A stretch of DNA of 64,000 bases from JBKBUF01 sp046290815 (GTDB lineage: Bacteria; Bacteroidota; Bacteroidia; Cytophagales; Cytophagaceae). The notes beneath the pieces are model-generated. The model had not been told where the DNA came from. It was given only the letters and a program-made list of their open reading frames with translations, and did no database searches. Made by a program: the position numbers and the translations under genes. The stretch lies in the NCBI GenBank assembly GCA_046290815.1, contig JBKBUF010000003.1, positions 62,001-126,000 of the forward strand. The letters are read 5' to 3'. Shown here piece after piece: positions 8,824 through 17,229 of this stretch (position 1 is the first letter of the stretch; each line of letters begins with the position of its first letter).

Positions 8824-8853
8824 TTTGTTTTATTAAAAAAGTTCATAACTTTG
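8824..8853 (+). promoter_or_regulatory. Internal promoter before rpsH
   Basis: TTTG at 8824-8827, an 18-base spacer, then TAACTTTG at 8846-8853. It is the same -7 element as at rplC and is again followed by GCAG, so the two promoters look like sister elements driving the two halves of the ribosomal cluster. Confidence 0.78.
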
Positions 8854-8854
8854 C

Positions 8855-8887
8855 AGCCCTGTTTCGGGGCTTTTAAATTTTAAAAGC
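8855..8887 (+). promoter_or_regulatory. Two overlapping, mutually exclusive leader hairpins before rpsH
   Basis: Hairpin 1 pairs 8855-8861 with 8865-8871 (7 bp, one G-T pair, loop TTT) and runs into TTTT. Hairpin 2 pairs GCTTTTAA (8869-8876) with TTAAAAGC (8880-8887). They share bases 8869-8871, so only one can form fully at a time. The layout resembles an attenuator, but no ligand or r-protein site can be assigned. Confidence 0.5.
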
Positions 8888-8910
8888 ACGTTGTTGCGAA
8901 TAATTAAAAT

Positions 8911-9303
8911 ATGGATCCAATAGCAGATTACTTAACTAGATTAAGAAACGCCATCAAGGCAAACCATAGAATTGTAGAGGTTCCTGCTTCTAATATTAAG
9001 AAGGAAATAACCAAAGTGTTATTTGACAAGGGTTACATTCAGAATTATAAATTTGAAGAAGCTGGTCCTCAGGGATCGATAAAGATTGCATTGAAGTACA
9101 ATCCTTCTACCAAGCAGTCTGCTATTGTGAATATTGAAAGAGTGAGTTCTCCTGGTTTGAGAAAATACGCTCCGGCTTCTGAATTGCCTAGAGTATTAAA
9201 TGGTCTTGGGATTGCAATTCTTTCTACTTCAAAAGGTGTAATAACTGATAAAGAAGCAAGAGAATTGAATGTTGGTGGAGAAGTTTTGTGTTACGTTTAT
9301 TAA
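8911..9303 (+). CDS. rpsH: 30S ribosomal protein S8
   Basis: Central-domain 16S rRNA-binding protein. It has 130 residues, with the start DPIADYLTRLRNAIKANH and C-terminal RELNVGGEVLCYVY typical of the family. It is the first gene after the internal promoter. S8 is the feedback regulator of the spc operon in E. coli. Confidence 0.97.
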   Translation: MDPIADYLTRLRNAIKANHRIVEVPASNIKKEITKVLFDKGYIQNYKFEEAGPQGSIKIALKYNPSTKQSAIVNIERVSSPGLRKYAPASELPRVLNGLGIAILSTSKGVITDKEARELNVGGEVLCYVY

Positions 9304-9324
9304 TCATTTTCTTTTAAAGATATT

Positions 9325-9879
9325 ATGTCTAGAGTCGGTAACAAGCCAATTGCAATTCCAGCTAAAGTTGAGGTATCAGTTAGCTCAGGAAATACAGTTG
9401 AAGTTAAAGGGCCAAAAGGAGTTTTGACCCAGGCAGTTGACCCTGATATTAAGGTTTCAGTAAAGGACGGCCAAATTGTTGTAGAAAGGCCTACAGAGCA
9501 AAAGAGGCATAAAGCTATGCACGGTTTGTACAGGGCTTTAATCCAAAACATGGTTCTGGGGGTTAGTGAAGGTTTTAAAGCTGATCTTGAATTGGTTGGT
9601 GTTGGATATAAGGCAAACATGACGGGCTCTATTCTTGAGCTTAGTTTAGGGTACTCTCATAATATTTTTGTCGCTCTTCCTAAAGAGATTACCGGTAAAG
9701 CGGTAACTGAGAAAGGTAAAAACCCGATCGTTTCTTTAGAGTGCATCGATAAACAATTGTTAGGTCAGGTAGCTGCAAAAATCAGATCACTTAGAAAGGT
9801 TGAGCCTTACAAAGGTAAAGGTATCAGATTTGTTAACGAAGTGGTTAGAAGAAAAGCTGGTAAAACTGCTGCTAAATAA
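9325..9879 (+). CDS. rplF: 50S ribosomal protein L6
   Basis: Located near the factor-binding region. It has 184 residues in two similar halves; conserved end PYKGKGIRFVNEVVRRKAGK is intact. It lies 21 bases after rpsH. Confidence 0.97.
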   Translation: MSRVGNKPIAIPAKVEVSVSSGNTVEVKGPKGVLTQAVDPDIKVSVKDGQIVVERPTEQKRHKAMHGLYRALIQNMVLGVSEGFKADLELVGVGYKANMTGSILELSLGYSHNIFVALPKEITGKAVTEKGKNPIVSLECIDKQLLGQVAAKIRSLRKVEPYKGKGIRFVNEVVRRKAGKTAAK

Positions 9880-9890
9880 TATATAATAGA

Positions 9891-10241
9891 ATGGCAACTA
9901 AAAAGGATTTAAGAAGATTGAGGATTAGAAGAAGCATCAGAAAGAAAATTTCTGGTACTTCAAATAAGCCAAGACTTTCAGTTTTCAGAAGTAACACCGG
10001 AATTTATGCCCAGATTATTGACGATCTGGCCGGAGCAACAATTGTAAGCGCTTCTTCTGTAGAATTGAAGTCTGTTAAAGGAACAAAAACTGATATATCA
10101 AAATCGGTGGGACTAAAACTTGCTGAGAAAGCTAAGTCAAGTGGTATTTCAGAGGTTGTTTTTGATAGAGGAGGTTACCTTTATCATGGTAGAGTTAAAG
10201 CATTAGCAGAAGGTGCCAGAGAAGGTGGCCTTAAATTTTAA
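9891..10241 (+). CDS. rplR: 50S ribosomal protein L18
   Basis: 5S rRNA-binding protein. It has 116 residues; RLRIRRSIRKKISGT at the start and FDRGGYLYHGRVKALAEGAREGG at the end are family signatures. Confidence 0.97.
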   Translation: MATKKDLRRLRIRRSIRKKISGTSNKPRLSVFRSNTGIYAQIIDDLAGATIVSASSVELKSVKGTKTDISKSVGLKLAEKAKSSGISEVVFDRGGYLYHGRVKALAEGAREGGLKF

Positions 10242-10247
10242 TAGACT

Positions 10248-10769
10248 ATGTCGCAAGTAAATATAAGATCTGTAAAAGCAAGTGAAATTGACCTTAAGGA
10301 AAAGGTCGTTGCTATTCAGCGTGTTGCTAAAGTGGTTAAAGGTGGTAGAAGATTCAGCTTTTCTGCAATTGTTGTAGTAGGGGATGGAAATGGTGTTGTA
10401 GGTTACGGCCTTGGAAAAGCTAATGAGGTAACAGACGCAATTACAAAAGGAATTGATGATGCAAAAAAGCATTTAATTAAAGTTCCTGTTCTAAAGGGAA
10501 CTGTTCCTCACCCAATGTATGGAAAATATAGCGGAGGCCTTGTTTTCCTTAAACCAGCTGCTCCTGGTACTGGTGTAATTGCCGGTGGTGCGATGAGAGC
10601 TGTTTTGGAAAGTGCAGGGGTTAAGGACGTATTGGCAAAATCAAAAGGATCTTCAAACCCACACAACGTGGTAAAGGCAACTTTTGATGCTCTTCTTAAA
10701 ATGAGAGCTCCTCATGTTGTTGCTCAACAAAGAGGTGTGGCATTAACTAAAGTATTTAACGGAAAGTAA
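10248..10769 (+). CDS. rpsE: 30S ribosomal protein S5
   Basis: Protein involved in decoding accuracy and mRNA unwinding. It has 173 residues. The double-stranded RNA-binding-like domain contains GGRRFSFSAIVVVGDGNG, and the second domain contains GGAMRAVLESAGVKDVLAKS. One base separates it from rpmD. Confidence 0.97.
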   Translation: MSQVNIRSVKASEIDLKEKVVAIQRVAKVVKGGRRFSFSAIVVVGDGNGVVGYGLGKANEVTDAITKGIDDAKKHLIKVPVLKGTVPHPMYGKYSGGLVFLKPAAPGTGVIAGGAMRAVLESAGVKDVLAKSKGSSNPHNVVKATFDALLKMRAPHVVAQQRGVALTKVFNGK

Positions 10770-10770
10770 A

Positions 10771-10953
10771 ATGGCTAAAGTAAGAATTACACAGGTGAGA
10801 AGTACCATAGATAGACCTGAATCACAAAAACTTACTATTAAGGCTTTAGGTCTTGGGAAAATAGATAAAAGTGTGGAGGTTGAATTTACCCCTCAAATTA
10901 AAGGAATGGTAAATAAAGTTAGTCATTTGGTTAACGTAACTGAACTTAAATAA
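10771..10953 (+). CDS. rpmD: 50S ribosomal protein L30
   Basis: Small large-subunit protein of 60 residues, with the motif SRIDRPESQK-like segment STIDRPESQKLTIKALGLGK. It lies between rpsE and rplO, the standard order. Confidence 0.95.
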   Translation: MAKVRITQVRSTIDRPESQKLTIKALGLGKIDKSVEVEFTPQIKGMVNKVSHLVNVTELK

Positions 10954-10956
10954 ATT

Positions 10957-10979
10957 ATTCTTTGATTAACATCAAGAAT
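10957..10979 (+). other. Intergenic hairpin, rpmD-rplO
   Basis: Arms 10957-10966 and 10971-10979 pair over 9 bp with one bulged T and loop TAAC, in a 43-base gap. No T-tract follows. Confidence 0.45.
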
Positions 10980-10996
10980 CTGAAAAAATATTCATC

Positions 10997-11443
10997 ATGA
11001 AACTTAATAACTTATCACCGGCAAAAGGTTCTGTTAAAGGAAGTAAAAGAATTGGTAGAGGTGCTGGTTCCGGAAAAGGTGGAACATCCACAAGAGGTCA
11101 TAAAGGAGCTAAATCAAGATCTGGTTACTCAAAGAAAATCGGTTTTGAAGGTGGTCAAATGCCTCTTCAAAGAAGAATACCTAAATTTGGATTTAATAAT
11201 CCGGATAAAATTTCTTATAAACCAATTAATCTTGACACCCTTGAGGAAGTAGCAAAAAAAGCTAAATCATCAGTGGTTGATACGCAATTGCTTCTTTCAA
11301 ATGGCTTAATTTCTAAAAATGACAAAATTAAGATATTAGGTAGAGGTGAGTTAAAATCTAAATTAGAAGTTAAAGTTCATGCATTTTCAGCCTCTGCAAT
11401 AAAGGCCATTGAAACTGCTGGTGGCAAAGCTACGGTGATATAA
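10997..11443 (+). CDS. rplO: 50S ribosomal protein L15
   Basis: Late-assembly large-subunit protein of 148 residues. The glycine-rich, basic N-terminus (RIGRGAGSGKGGTSTRGHKG) and GFEGGQMPLQRRIPKFGF are typical. It is two bases before secY. Confidence 0.97.
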   Translation: MKLNNLSPAKGSVKGSKRIGRGAGSGKGGTSTRGHKGAKSRSGYSKKIGFEGGQMPLQRRIPKFGFNNPDKISYKPINLDTLEEVAKKAKSSVVDTQLLLSNGLISKNDKIKILGRGELKSKLEVKVHAFSASAIKAIETAGGKATVI

Positions 11444-11445
11444 GA

Positions 11446-12774
11446 ATGAAAAAGTTTTTCCAGACGATTAAAAATATATTCTCAATTGAGGATCTTAGAA
11501 TAAGGATACTTAATACCATAGGTTTCCTTTTGATCTTTCGTTTGGGTTCATTTGTAGTGTTGCCTGGAGTAAATCCGGAGAAAATTACTGAAGGGGCAAA
11601 CAGAGATAATATTTTAGGATTATTGGATACCCTTGTAGGAGGTGCATTCAGTAATGTCTCTATTTTCGGATTGGGTATTATGCCTTATATCTCTGCATCC
11701 ATCGTGTTGCAGTTATTAACGTTTGCTGTTCCTTATTTCCAGAAACTGCAAAAAGAAGGTGAATCCGGCAGAAAGAAAATAAACCAAATAACAAGAGTAT
11801 TGACTATAGCTATTACACTTGCTCAGTCAATAGGTTATCTTGCTGCAACTGTTAGTCAGGATATGTTATTCCAAGGTATTGACAGATGGTGGTTTAACCT
11901 TTCTTCAATGATTATTCTTACTGCTGGCACTATGTTCTGCATGTGGCTAGGAGAGAAAATAACAGATAAAGGTATCGGGAATGGAATTTCAATGCTTATT
12001 ATGATTGGAATTATTTCCAGATTCCCGCAGGCTCTCGTTTTTGAGGGTGCATCCAAAGGTATGAGAGGTGCTTTACCTTTTATTATTGAAATTGTTGTTC
12101 TATTCTTCGTGATCATGGGTGTTGTAATGCTTACCCAGGCCACAAGAAAAATTCCTGTGCAATATGCAAAACAGGTCGTTGGTAATAAAGTATATGGCGG
12201 TCAAAGACAGTACATCCCGTTGAAGGTAATTGCTGCTGGTGTTATGCCTATCATTTTTGCACAGTCAATTATGTTTTTACCTGCAATGGTAGCTTCTATG
12301 TGGCAGGACACAAGTGAACTTGCCAATTCTATCGGAGCAACCTTTGCCGATTTTACTAGCTGGCAGTATAATTTAGCTTTTGCTATCCTTATTATTTTAT
12401 TTACATTCTTTTATACTGCACTTTCGGTAAATCCAAATCAGATAGCTGATGATATGAAAAGGAATGGTGGATTTATTCCGGGAGTAAAACCAGGTAAACA
12501 AACTTCTGACTTTATAGATAATGTATTATCCAGAATAACATTACCAGGGTCAATCTTCCTGGCTACAATTGCAATTTTACCAGCGATAGCAAGTGTTGCC
12601 GGAGTTACGAGAGAATTTTCATACTTCTTTGGCGGTACATCACTGCTGATTATGGTTGGTGTAATTCTAGATACTTTACAGCAGATTGAGAGTTATTTAT
12701 TGATGAGGCAATACGAAGGCTTAATGAAGTCGGGTAGAATAAAAGGCAGAAGTCAGAATATGCCTGTTTCTTAA
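11446..12774 (+). CDS. secY: Protein translocase subunit SecY
   Basis: Channel subunit of the inner-membrane Sec translocon. It has 442 residues with ten hydrophobic segments. The plug-region block IFGLGIMPYISASI (near residue 80), the KITDKGIGNGISMLI block and the cytoplasmic loop GGFIPGVKPGKQT are all present. It sits between rplO and map, as in most bacteria. It supplies the first export step for the many signal-peptide proteins in this window. Confidence 0.98.
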   Translation: MKKFFQTIKNIFSIEDLRIRILNTIGFLLIFRLGSFVVLPGVNPEKITEGANRDNILGLLDTLVGGAFSNVSIFGLGIMPYISASIVLQLLTFAVPYFQKLQKEGESGRKKINQITRVLTIAITLAQSIGYLAATVSQDMLFQGIDRWWFNLSSMIILTAGTMFCMWLGEKITDKGIGNGISMLIMIGIISRFPQALVFEGASKGMRGALPFIIEIVVLFFVIMGVVMLTQATRKIPVQYAKQVVGNKVYGGQRQYIPLKVIAAGVMPIIFAQSIMFLPAMVASMWQDTSELANSIGATFADFTSWQYNLAFAILIILFTFFYTALSVNPNQIADDMKRNGGFIPGVKPGKQTSDFIDNVLSRITLPGSIFLATIAILPAIASVAGVTREFSYFFGGTSLLIMVGVILDTLQQIESYLLMRQYEGLMKSGRIKGRSQNMPVS

Positions 12775-12778
12775 TAAA

Positions 12779-13558
12779 ATGATTTATTATAAATCTGAAG
12801 AAGAACTTGAGCTGATAAGGAAGAGCGCAGATATACTGGGAAGGGCTCATGGTGAAGTGGCAAAACTGATAAAACCTGGAATTAAAACAAAAGATCTCGA
12901 TAAAAGAGCTTTTGAGTATATTTCCGACAATAAGGCGAAACCTTCTTTTAAAGGTTACAATGGTTTCCCATATTCTTTATGCATATCGGTTAATGAACAT
13001 GTTGTGCATGGAATGCCGGGAGAATATGAGATAAAAGACGGAGATGTTATCTCTATAGATTGTGGTGTTCTTTTAAATGGTTTTCATAGTGATAGCGCAT
13101 ATTCTTATGCAGTGGGAGAGGTTGACCCGGTTGTGAAGAAACTTTTGATTGTATCAAAAGAATCTTTATATAAAGGAATTGAACAAGCTGTAGTAGGAAA
13201 GAGAATAGGAGATTTGGCCAATGCCATTCAGGAATGGGTTGAAAAGGATGGATATTCAGTTGTCAGAGAATTGGTAGGTCATGGAATCGGAAGGAACCTG
13301 CATGAATCTCCTGAAGTTCCTAATTACGGCAAAAAGGGTAAAGGAGTAAAACTGGAAGAGGGTATGGTGCTTGCGATTGAGCCCATGATTAACCTAGGAA
13401 AGAAAGAGGTTGTTCAGGAAAAGGATGGATGGACAATCAGAACATTGGATAGAAAACCAAGTGCTCATTTTGAACATACGGTAGCAGTGAAGAAAGGTTC
13501 AGCTGAAGTTTTAACTACCTTTAAGTATATAGAAGAAGTTTATAAAGAATTAATATAA
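12779..13558 (+). CDS. map: Methionine aminopeptidase, type I
   Basis: Removes the N-terminal methionine from new proteins in the cytoplasm. It has 259 residues, with all five metal ligands visible: D94 (SIDCG), D105 (FHSDSA), H168 (GHGIG), E201 (AIEPM) and E232 (FEHTVAV), plus the substrate-binding H77. No N-terminal extension. Its stop codon directly abuts the infA start. Confidence 0.97.
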   Translation: MIYYKSEEELELIRKSADILGRAHGEVAKLIKPGIKTKDLDKRAFEYISDNKAKPSFKGYNGFPYSLCISVNEHVVHGMPGEYEIKDGDVISIDCGVLLNGFHSDSAYSYAVGEVDPVVKKLLIVSKESLYKGIEQAVVGKRIGDLANAIQEWVEKDGYSVVRELVGHGIGRNLHESPEVPNYGKKGKGVKLEEGMVLAIEPMINLGKKEVVQEKDGWTIRTLDRKPSAHFEHTVAVKKGSAEVLTTFKYIEEVYKELI

Positions 13559-13777
13559 ATGGCTAAACAAGCCTCAATAGAACAGGACGGAACAATTGTA
13601 GAAGCATTATCCAATGCTATGTTCAAAGTGGAATTGGAAAACGGGCATCAGGTTATAGCGCATATTTCAGGTAAAATGAGAATGAATTATATTAAAATTT
13701 TACCTGGAGATAAGATTAGATTGGAGATGTCTCCTTATGATCTTTCAAAAGGAAGAATAGTTTACCGATATAAATAA
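13559..13777 (+). CDS. infA: Translation initiation factor IF-1
   Basis: S1-type OB-fold protein that blocks the A site during initiation. It has 72 residues, the exact family length, with VEALSNAMFKVELENG, HISGKMRMNYI and LSKGRIVYRYK. Its ATG follows the map stop codon with no gap. Confidence 0.97.
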   Translation: MAKQASIEQDGTIVEALSNAMFKVELENGHQVIAHISGKMRMNYIKILPGDKIRLEMSPYDLSKGRIVYRYK

Positions 13778-13811
13778 TTCATAGTCCCGAAAGGGTATAA
13801 TAATTACTAAG

Positions 13812-13928
13812 ATGAAAGTAAAAGCCTCTATTAAGAAAAGAAGTGCTGAATGTAAAGTTATCAGAAGGAAAGGTAAGCTTTACGTGATCAACAAAAAGAA
13901 TCCAAGATATAAACAAAGACAAGGATAA
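13812..13928 (+). CDS. rpmJ: 50S ribosomal protein L36, zinc-free form
   Basis: A 38-residue gene. The translation starts MKVKASIKKRSAECKVIRRK and ends NPRYKQRQG, unmistakably L36. The usual zinc ligands (CxxC, a later Cys and His) are reduced to one cysteine, so this is the zinc-independent form. The start is fixed by the conserved MKV; a CCC-GAAA-GGG hairpin lies in the gap before it. Confidence 0.95.
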   Translation: MKVKASIKKRSAECKVIRRKGKLYVINKKNPRYKQRQG

Positions 13929-13938
13929 TTATAAAATT

Positions 13939-14316
13939 ATGGCAAGAATTTCAGGTGTAGATATTCCCGATCACAAGAGAGGAGAAGTTTCATTAACCTA
14001 CATTTATGGTATAGGCCGCAGATCAGCTCAGGCAATTTTGACAAAAGCAGGTGTAAACTGGGATAAAAAAGCCGGTGAATGGTCTGAAGAAGAATCTACT
14101 GCAATCAGAAACATTATTGGATCTGAATACAGAACAGAAGGTGTCCTTAAATCTGAAGTGCAATTAAGCATAAAAAGGTTATTAGATATCGGATGTTACA
14201 GAGGCCTAAGACATCGTAAGGGTCTTCCTGTTAGAGGTCAAAGAACCAAAAACAATTGTCGTACACGTAAAGGAAAACGTAAGACAGTTGCAAACAAGAA
14301 AAAAGCTACTAAATAA
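13939..14316 (+). CDS. rpsM: 30S ribosomal protein S13
   Basis: Head protein that contacts P-site tRNA and forms bridges to the large subunit. It has 125 residues: MARISGVDIPDHKRGEVSL at the start and GLPVRGQRTKNNCRTRKG near the C-terminus. First gene of the alpha block here. Confidence 0.97.
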   Translation: MARISGVDIPDHKRGEVSLTYIYGIGRRSAQAILTKAGVNWDKKAGEWSEEESTAIRNIIGSEYRTEGVLKSEVQLSIKRLLDIGCYRGLRHRKGLPVRGQRTKNNCRTRKGKRKTVANKKKATK

Positions 14317-14391
14317 TTAGATTCAAATAAATTGCTTTTAAATGTTTTTTTACATTGAAAGCTTAGATAAAATTTAAATATAAATTACAAT

Positions 14392-14796
14392 ATGGCTCAA
14401 CAACAAGCAGCGAAAAGAAAAGACAAAGCCAAAAAGAGAGTAGTGGTGGTGGAATCTGTAGGTCAGGCTCATATCAAGGCCTCATTTAATAATATTATTA
14501 TTTCAATGACCAACAGTTCAGGACAGGTTATTTCATGGGCTTCTGCAGGTAAAATGGGATTCAAAGGTTCTAAGAAGAATACTCCTTATGCAGCTCAGGT
14601 AGCCGCTCAGAATTGTGCTCAGGTGGCTTATGACTTAGGGTTGAGAAAAGTTGAGGTATTTGTTAAAGGGCCTGGGGCAGGAAGAGAATCTGCAATCAGA
14701 ACCATCCAAAATGCCGGAATTGAAGTGACAGCAATTAAGGATGTGACTCCATTACCACATAACGGATGCAGACCTCCAAAAAGAAGAAGAGTTTAA
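14392..14796 (+). CDS. rpsK: 30S ribosomal protein S11
   Basis: Platform protein near the mRNA exit. It has 134 residues, ending in the conserved DVTPLPHNGCRPPKRRRV. The 75-base gap before it can form an imperfect hairpin (14334-14362). Confidence 0.97.
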   Translation: MAQQQAAKRKDKAKKRVVVVESVGQAHIKASFNNIIISMTNSSGQVISWASAGKMGFKGSKKNTPYAAQVAAQNCAQVAYDLGLRKVEVFVKGPGAGRESAIRTIQNAGIEVTAIKDVTPLPHNGCRPPKRRRV

Positions 14797-14811
14797 TTTA
14801 TTTCGAATTAC

Positions 14812-14841
14812 GATTTTAGATATAAGAGTTAATCTAAAATC
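14812..14841 (+). other. Perfect intergenic hairpin, rpsK-rpsD
   Basis: A perfect 10-bp AT-rich stem (14812-14821 with 14832-14841) and a 10-base loop, 24 bases before rpsD. No T-tract follows. S4 is a translational repressor in E. coli and Bacillus, so a regulatory role is possible but not shown. Confidence 0.5.
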
Positions 14842-14865
14842 TAAAATCAAAATCTATAATATAAT

Positions 14866-15471
14866 ATGGCAAGATATACTGGTCCAAAGACAAAGATTTC
14901 CAGAAAATTCGGTGAGCCAATTCTAGGTGGTGGTAAGGCTTTGCAAAAAAAGAATTACCCTCCGGGAATGCATGGAAGAGGAAGAAAAAAGAAAAGCTCT
15001 GAGTATGCAGTGCAATTAGCTGAAAAGCAAAAAGCAAAATATACTTATGGTGTTTTAGAGAGACAATTCGCTAATCTTTTCGACAGAGCAGCGAGAATGT
15101 CAGGTATCACCGGTGAGAATCTTTTAAGACTTCTGGAGTCAAGACTGGACAATGCAGTTTACAGGTTGGGAATTGCTCCTACAAGAAGGTCAGCTAGACA
15201 ACTTGTTCTTCATAAGCATATAGTTGTAAACGGAGAAGTGGTTAATATACCGTCTTATTCTTTGAAGCCCGGAGATATAATCTCTGTCAGAGAAAAGTCA
15301 AAGTCTCTTGAAACAATATCTGAAAGCCTTGCAGGAAGAGGAGCTAAAAAATTCGGATGGTTTGAGTGGGATAATTCATCATTGGTAGGGAAGTTTGTTA
15401 ACTATCCTCAAAGAGATGAAATACCTGAAAATATCCAGGAACAGCTTATTGTCGAGCTTTACTCTAAGTAA
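14866..15471 (+). CDS. rpsD: 30S ribosomal protein S4
   Basis: Early 16S rRNA-binding protein. It has 201 residues, begins MARYTGPKTKISRKFGEPI, and carries an S4 RNA-binding domain with RLDNAVYRLGIAPTRRSARQ. The N-terminal cysteine cluster of zinc-binding S4 is absent. In proteobacteria rpsD is likewise next to rpoA. Confidence 0.97.
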   Translation: MARYTGPKTKISRKFGEPILGGGKALQKKNYPPGMHGRGRKKKSSEYAVQLAEKQKAKYTYGVLERQFANLFDRAARMSGITGENLLRLLESRLDNAVYRLGIAPTRRSARQLVLHKHIVVNGEVVNIPSYSLKPGDIISVREKSKSLETISESLAGRGAKKFGWFEWDNSSLVGKFVNYPQRDEIPENIQEQLIVELYSK

Positions 15472-15512
15472 TATTTATTTTTGTTATTGTTAAATCGAAC
15501 CTATTCTGATAT

Positions 15513-16502
15513 ATGTCAATATTAGCGTTTCAAATGCCTGAAAAAGTGGTAATGGAAAAAGCAGACGATTTCCATGGTCTGTTTGAATTCAAACCACTTG
15601 AAAAAGGATATGGTGTTACCATAGGTAATGCATTAAGAAGGATACTGCTTTCTTCCCTGGAAGGCTATGCAATTACCGGAATTAAAATTCCTGGGGTATT
15701 GCATGAGTTTTCAACCATAGAAGGTGTAATGGAAGATGTGTCTGAAATTATCTTAAATCTTAAAATGGTAAGATTTAAAAAGATTTCAGAGGTAGCAGAC
15801 AGCAAGATTGTTGTTTCTATAAAAAAACAAGAAGTATTCAAAGCAGGTGATATTGCTAAATTTACATCAGCATATCAGATACTTAACCCTGAGCATGTTA
15901 TTTGTCATCTTGATAATTCTATCAATTTTGACATTGAACTTACTATAGAAAAAGGAAGAGGATATGTTCCGGCAGAAGAAAATAAGCCAGTTGAACAGGT
16001 ATTCGGTTACATTCCTATCGATGCTATTTTTACACCAATCAAGAATGTAAAATACAGCGTAGAAAATACTCGTGTCGAGCAAAAAACAGACTATGAAAAG
16101 CTGATTCTTGATATTGAAACCGATGGTTCTATCCATCCGGAAGATGCTTTAAAAGGTGCTGCTAATATATTAATTAAGCATTTCATGCTATTCTCTGATC
16201 AGACAATGACGTTTGAAACAGCGAAACCTGAAGAAGAGGAAACTGTAGATGAGGAAATGCTTCATATGAGAAAGTTGCTAAAAACTCCTATTGCAGATCT
16301 TGACCTTTCTGTCAGAGCTTACAATTGCCTGAAAGCTGCCGATATCAAAACATTAGGAGATCTTGCAGCTCTTGAAATTTCCGATATGATGAAGTTTAGA
16401 AATTTCGGTAAAAAGTCTCTTGCTGAGCTTGAGGCCCTTATTGCCGATAAGAACTTAACATTCGGAATGGATTTATCTAAGTATAAACTTGATGAGGATT
16501 AA
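15513..16502 (+). CDS. rpoA: RNA polymerase alpha subunit
   Basis: Scaffold for RNA polymerase assembly and contact point for activators. It has 329 residues: the N-terminal dimerisation domain (GYGVTIGNALRRILLSSLEG near residue 35) and the C-terminal DNA-binding domain (LDLSVRAYNCLKAADIKTLGDL near residue 265) are separated by an acidic linker. It lies between rpsD and rplQ as expected. Confidence 0.98.
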   Translation: MSILAFQMPEKVVMEKADDFHGLFEFKPLEKGYGVTIGNALRRILLSSLEGYAITGIKIPGVLHEFSTIEGVMEDVSEIILNLKMVRFKKISEVADSKIVVSIKKQEVFKAGDIAKFTSAYQILNPEHVICHLDNSINFDIELTIEKGRGYVPAEENKPVEQVFGYIPIDAIFTPIKNVKYSVENTRVEQKTDYEKLILDIETDGSIHPEDALKGAANILIKHFMLFSDQTMTFETAKPEEEETVDEEMLHMRKLLKTPIADLDLSVRAYNCLKAADIKTLGDLAALEISDMMKFRNFGKKSLAELEALIADKNLTFGMDLSKYKLDED

Positions 16503-16507
16503 TAACA

Positions 16508-17059
16508 ATGCGTCACGGAAAGAAAATCAATCATTTAGGTAGAACTTCAACGCACAGAAAAGCTTTGCTTTCAAACATGGCTTCTTCTCTGATTATTAAC
16601 AAAAGAATTTCTACTACAGTCGCAAAAGCAAAAGAGCTTAGAAAATATATTGAGCCTCTTTTGACAAAAGCTAAAACAGATTCTACTCATTCCAGAAGGA
16701 TAGTGTTTTCTTACCTTCAGAATAAAGATTCAGTTAATACGCTTTTTTCTGAAGTTGCAGAGAAAATTGCGAACCGCCCCGGTGGTTATACCAGAATTTT
16801 AAAAACCGGCAACAGGTTAGGTGATAATGCAGATATGTGTATTATCGAACTGGTAGATTATAACGAAACCTACGGCACAGGTGCTGCTAAAGATGCTGGT
16901 AAAGCTAAAACAAGAAGAAGCAGAAGAGGATCAGGTAAGGCGTCTGAGGCATCAGCGGCTGATGCAGGATCTTCTGAAAAAGCTTCTGCCCCTGCCAAAG
17001 AAGCTAAAACTGAAAAAACTGAGAAAAAGGAAACTAAATCCAAGAAAAAGGAAGAATAG
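16508..17059 (+). CDS. rplQ: 50S ribosomal protein L17 with charged C-terminal extension
   Basis: Large-subunit protein near the tunnel exit. The core of about 120 residues (MRHGKKINHLGRTSTHRKAL, GGYTRILKTGNRLGDNADM) is intact. About 60 further residues rich in Lys, Ala, Ser and Glu follow, as is common in Bacteroidota. It is the last gene of the cluster and is followed by a terminator. Confidence 0.96.
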   Translation: MRHGKKINHLGRTSTHRKALLSNMASSLIINKRISTTVAKAKELRKYIEPLLTKAKTDSTHSRRIVFSYLQNKDSVNTLFSEVAEKIANRPGGYTRILKTGNRLGDNADMCIIELVDYNETYGTGAAKDAGKAKTRRSRRGSGKASEASAADAGSSEKASAPAKEAKTEKTEKKETKSKKKEE

Positions 17060-17104
17060 CCTTGTGTAATAAAAAGAAGTTTTTCGGAACTAACTTACTA
17101 TATA

Positions 17105-17135
17105 AAGGATTTGACTTTTGTCAGATCCTTTTTTT
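17105..17135 (+). terminator. Terminator of the ribosomal cluster
   Basis: An 11-bp stem (17105-17115 with 17120-17130, one G-T pair), loop TTTT, and a T-tract to 17135, 46 bases after rplQ. Confidence 0.88.
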
Positions 17136-17229
17136 ATTTTGTATAAATTGGATTCTGAAAAATCGTCCGTAAAACGGCCTTCTTGTATTTCTTTAATCCC
17201 ATTGACTTAAAAAAATCAAAACCCAAAAA

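Noticed and set aside
15476..15483. TATTTTTG before rpoA as a separate promoter
   Set aside because: Matches TAnnTTTG, but the nearest TTG is about 24 bases upstream and T-rich DNA makes chance matches likely.
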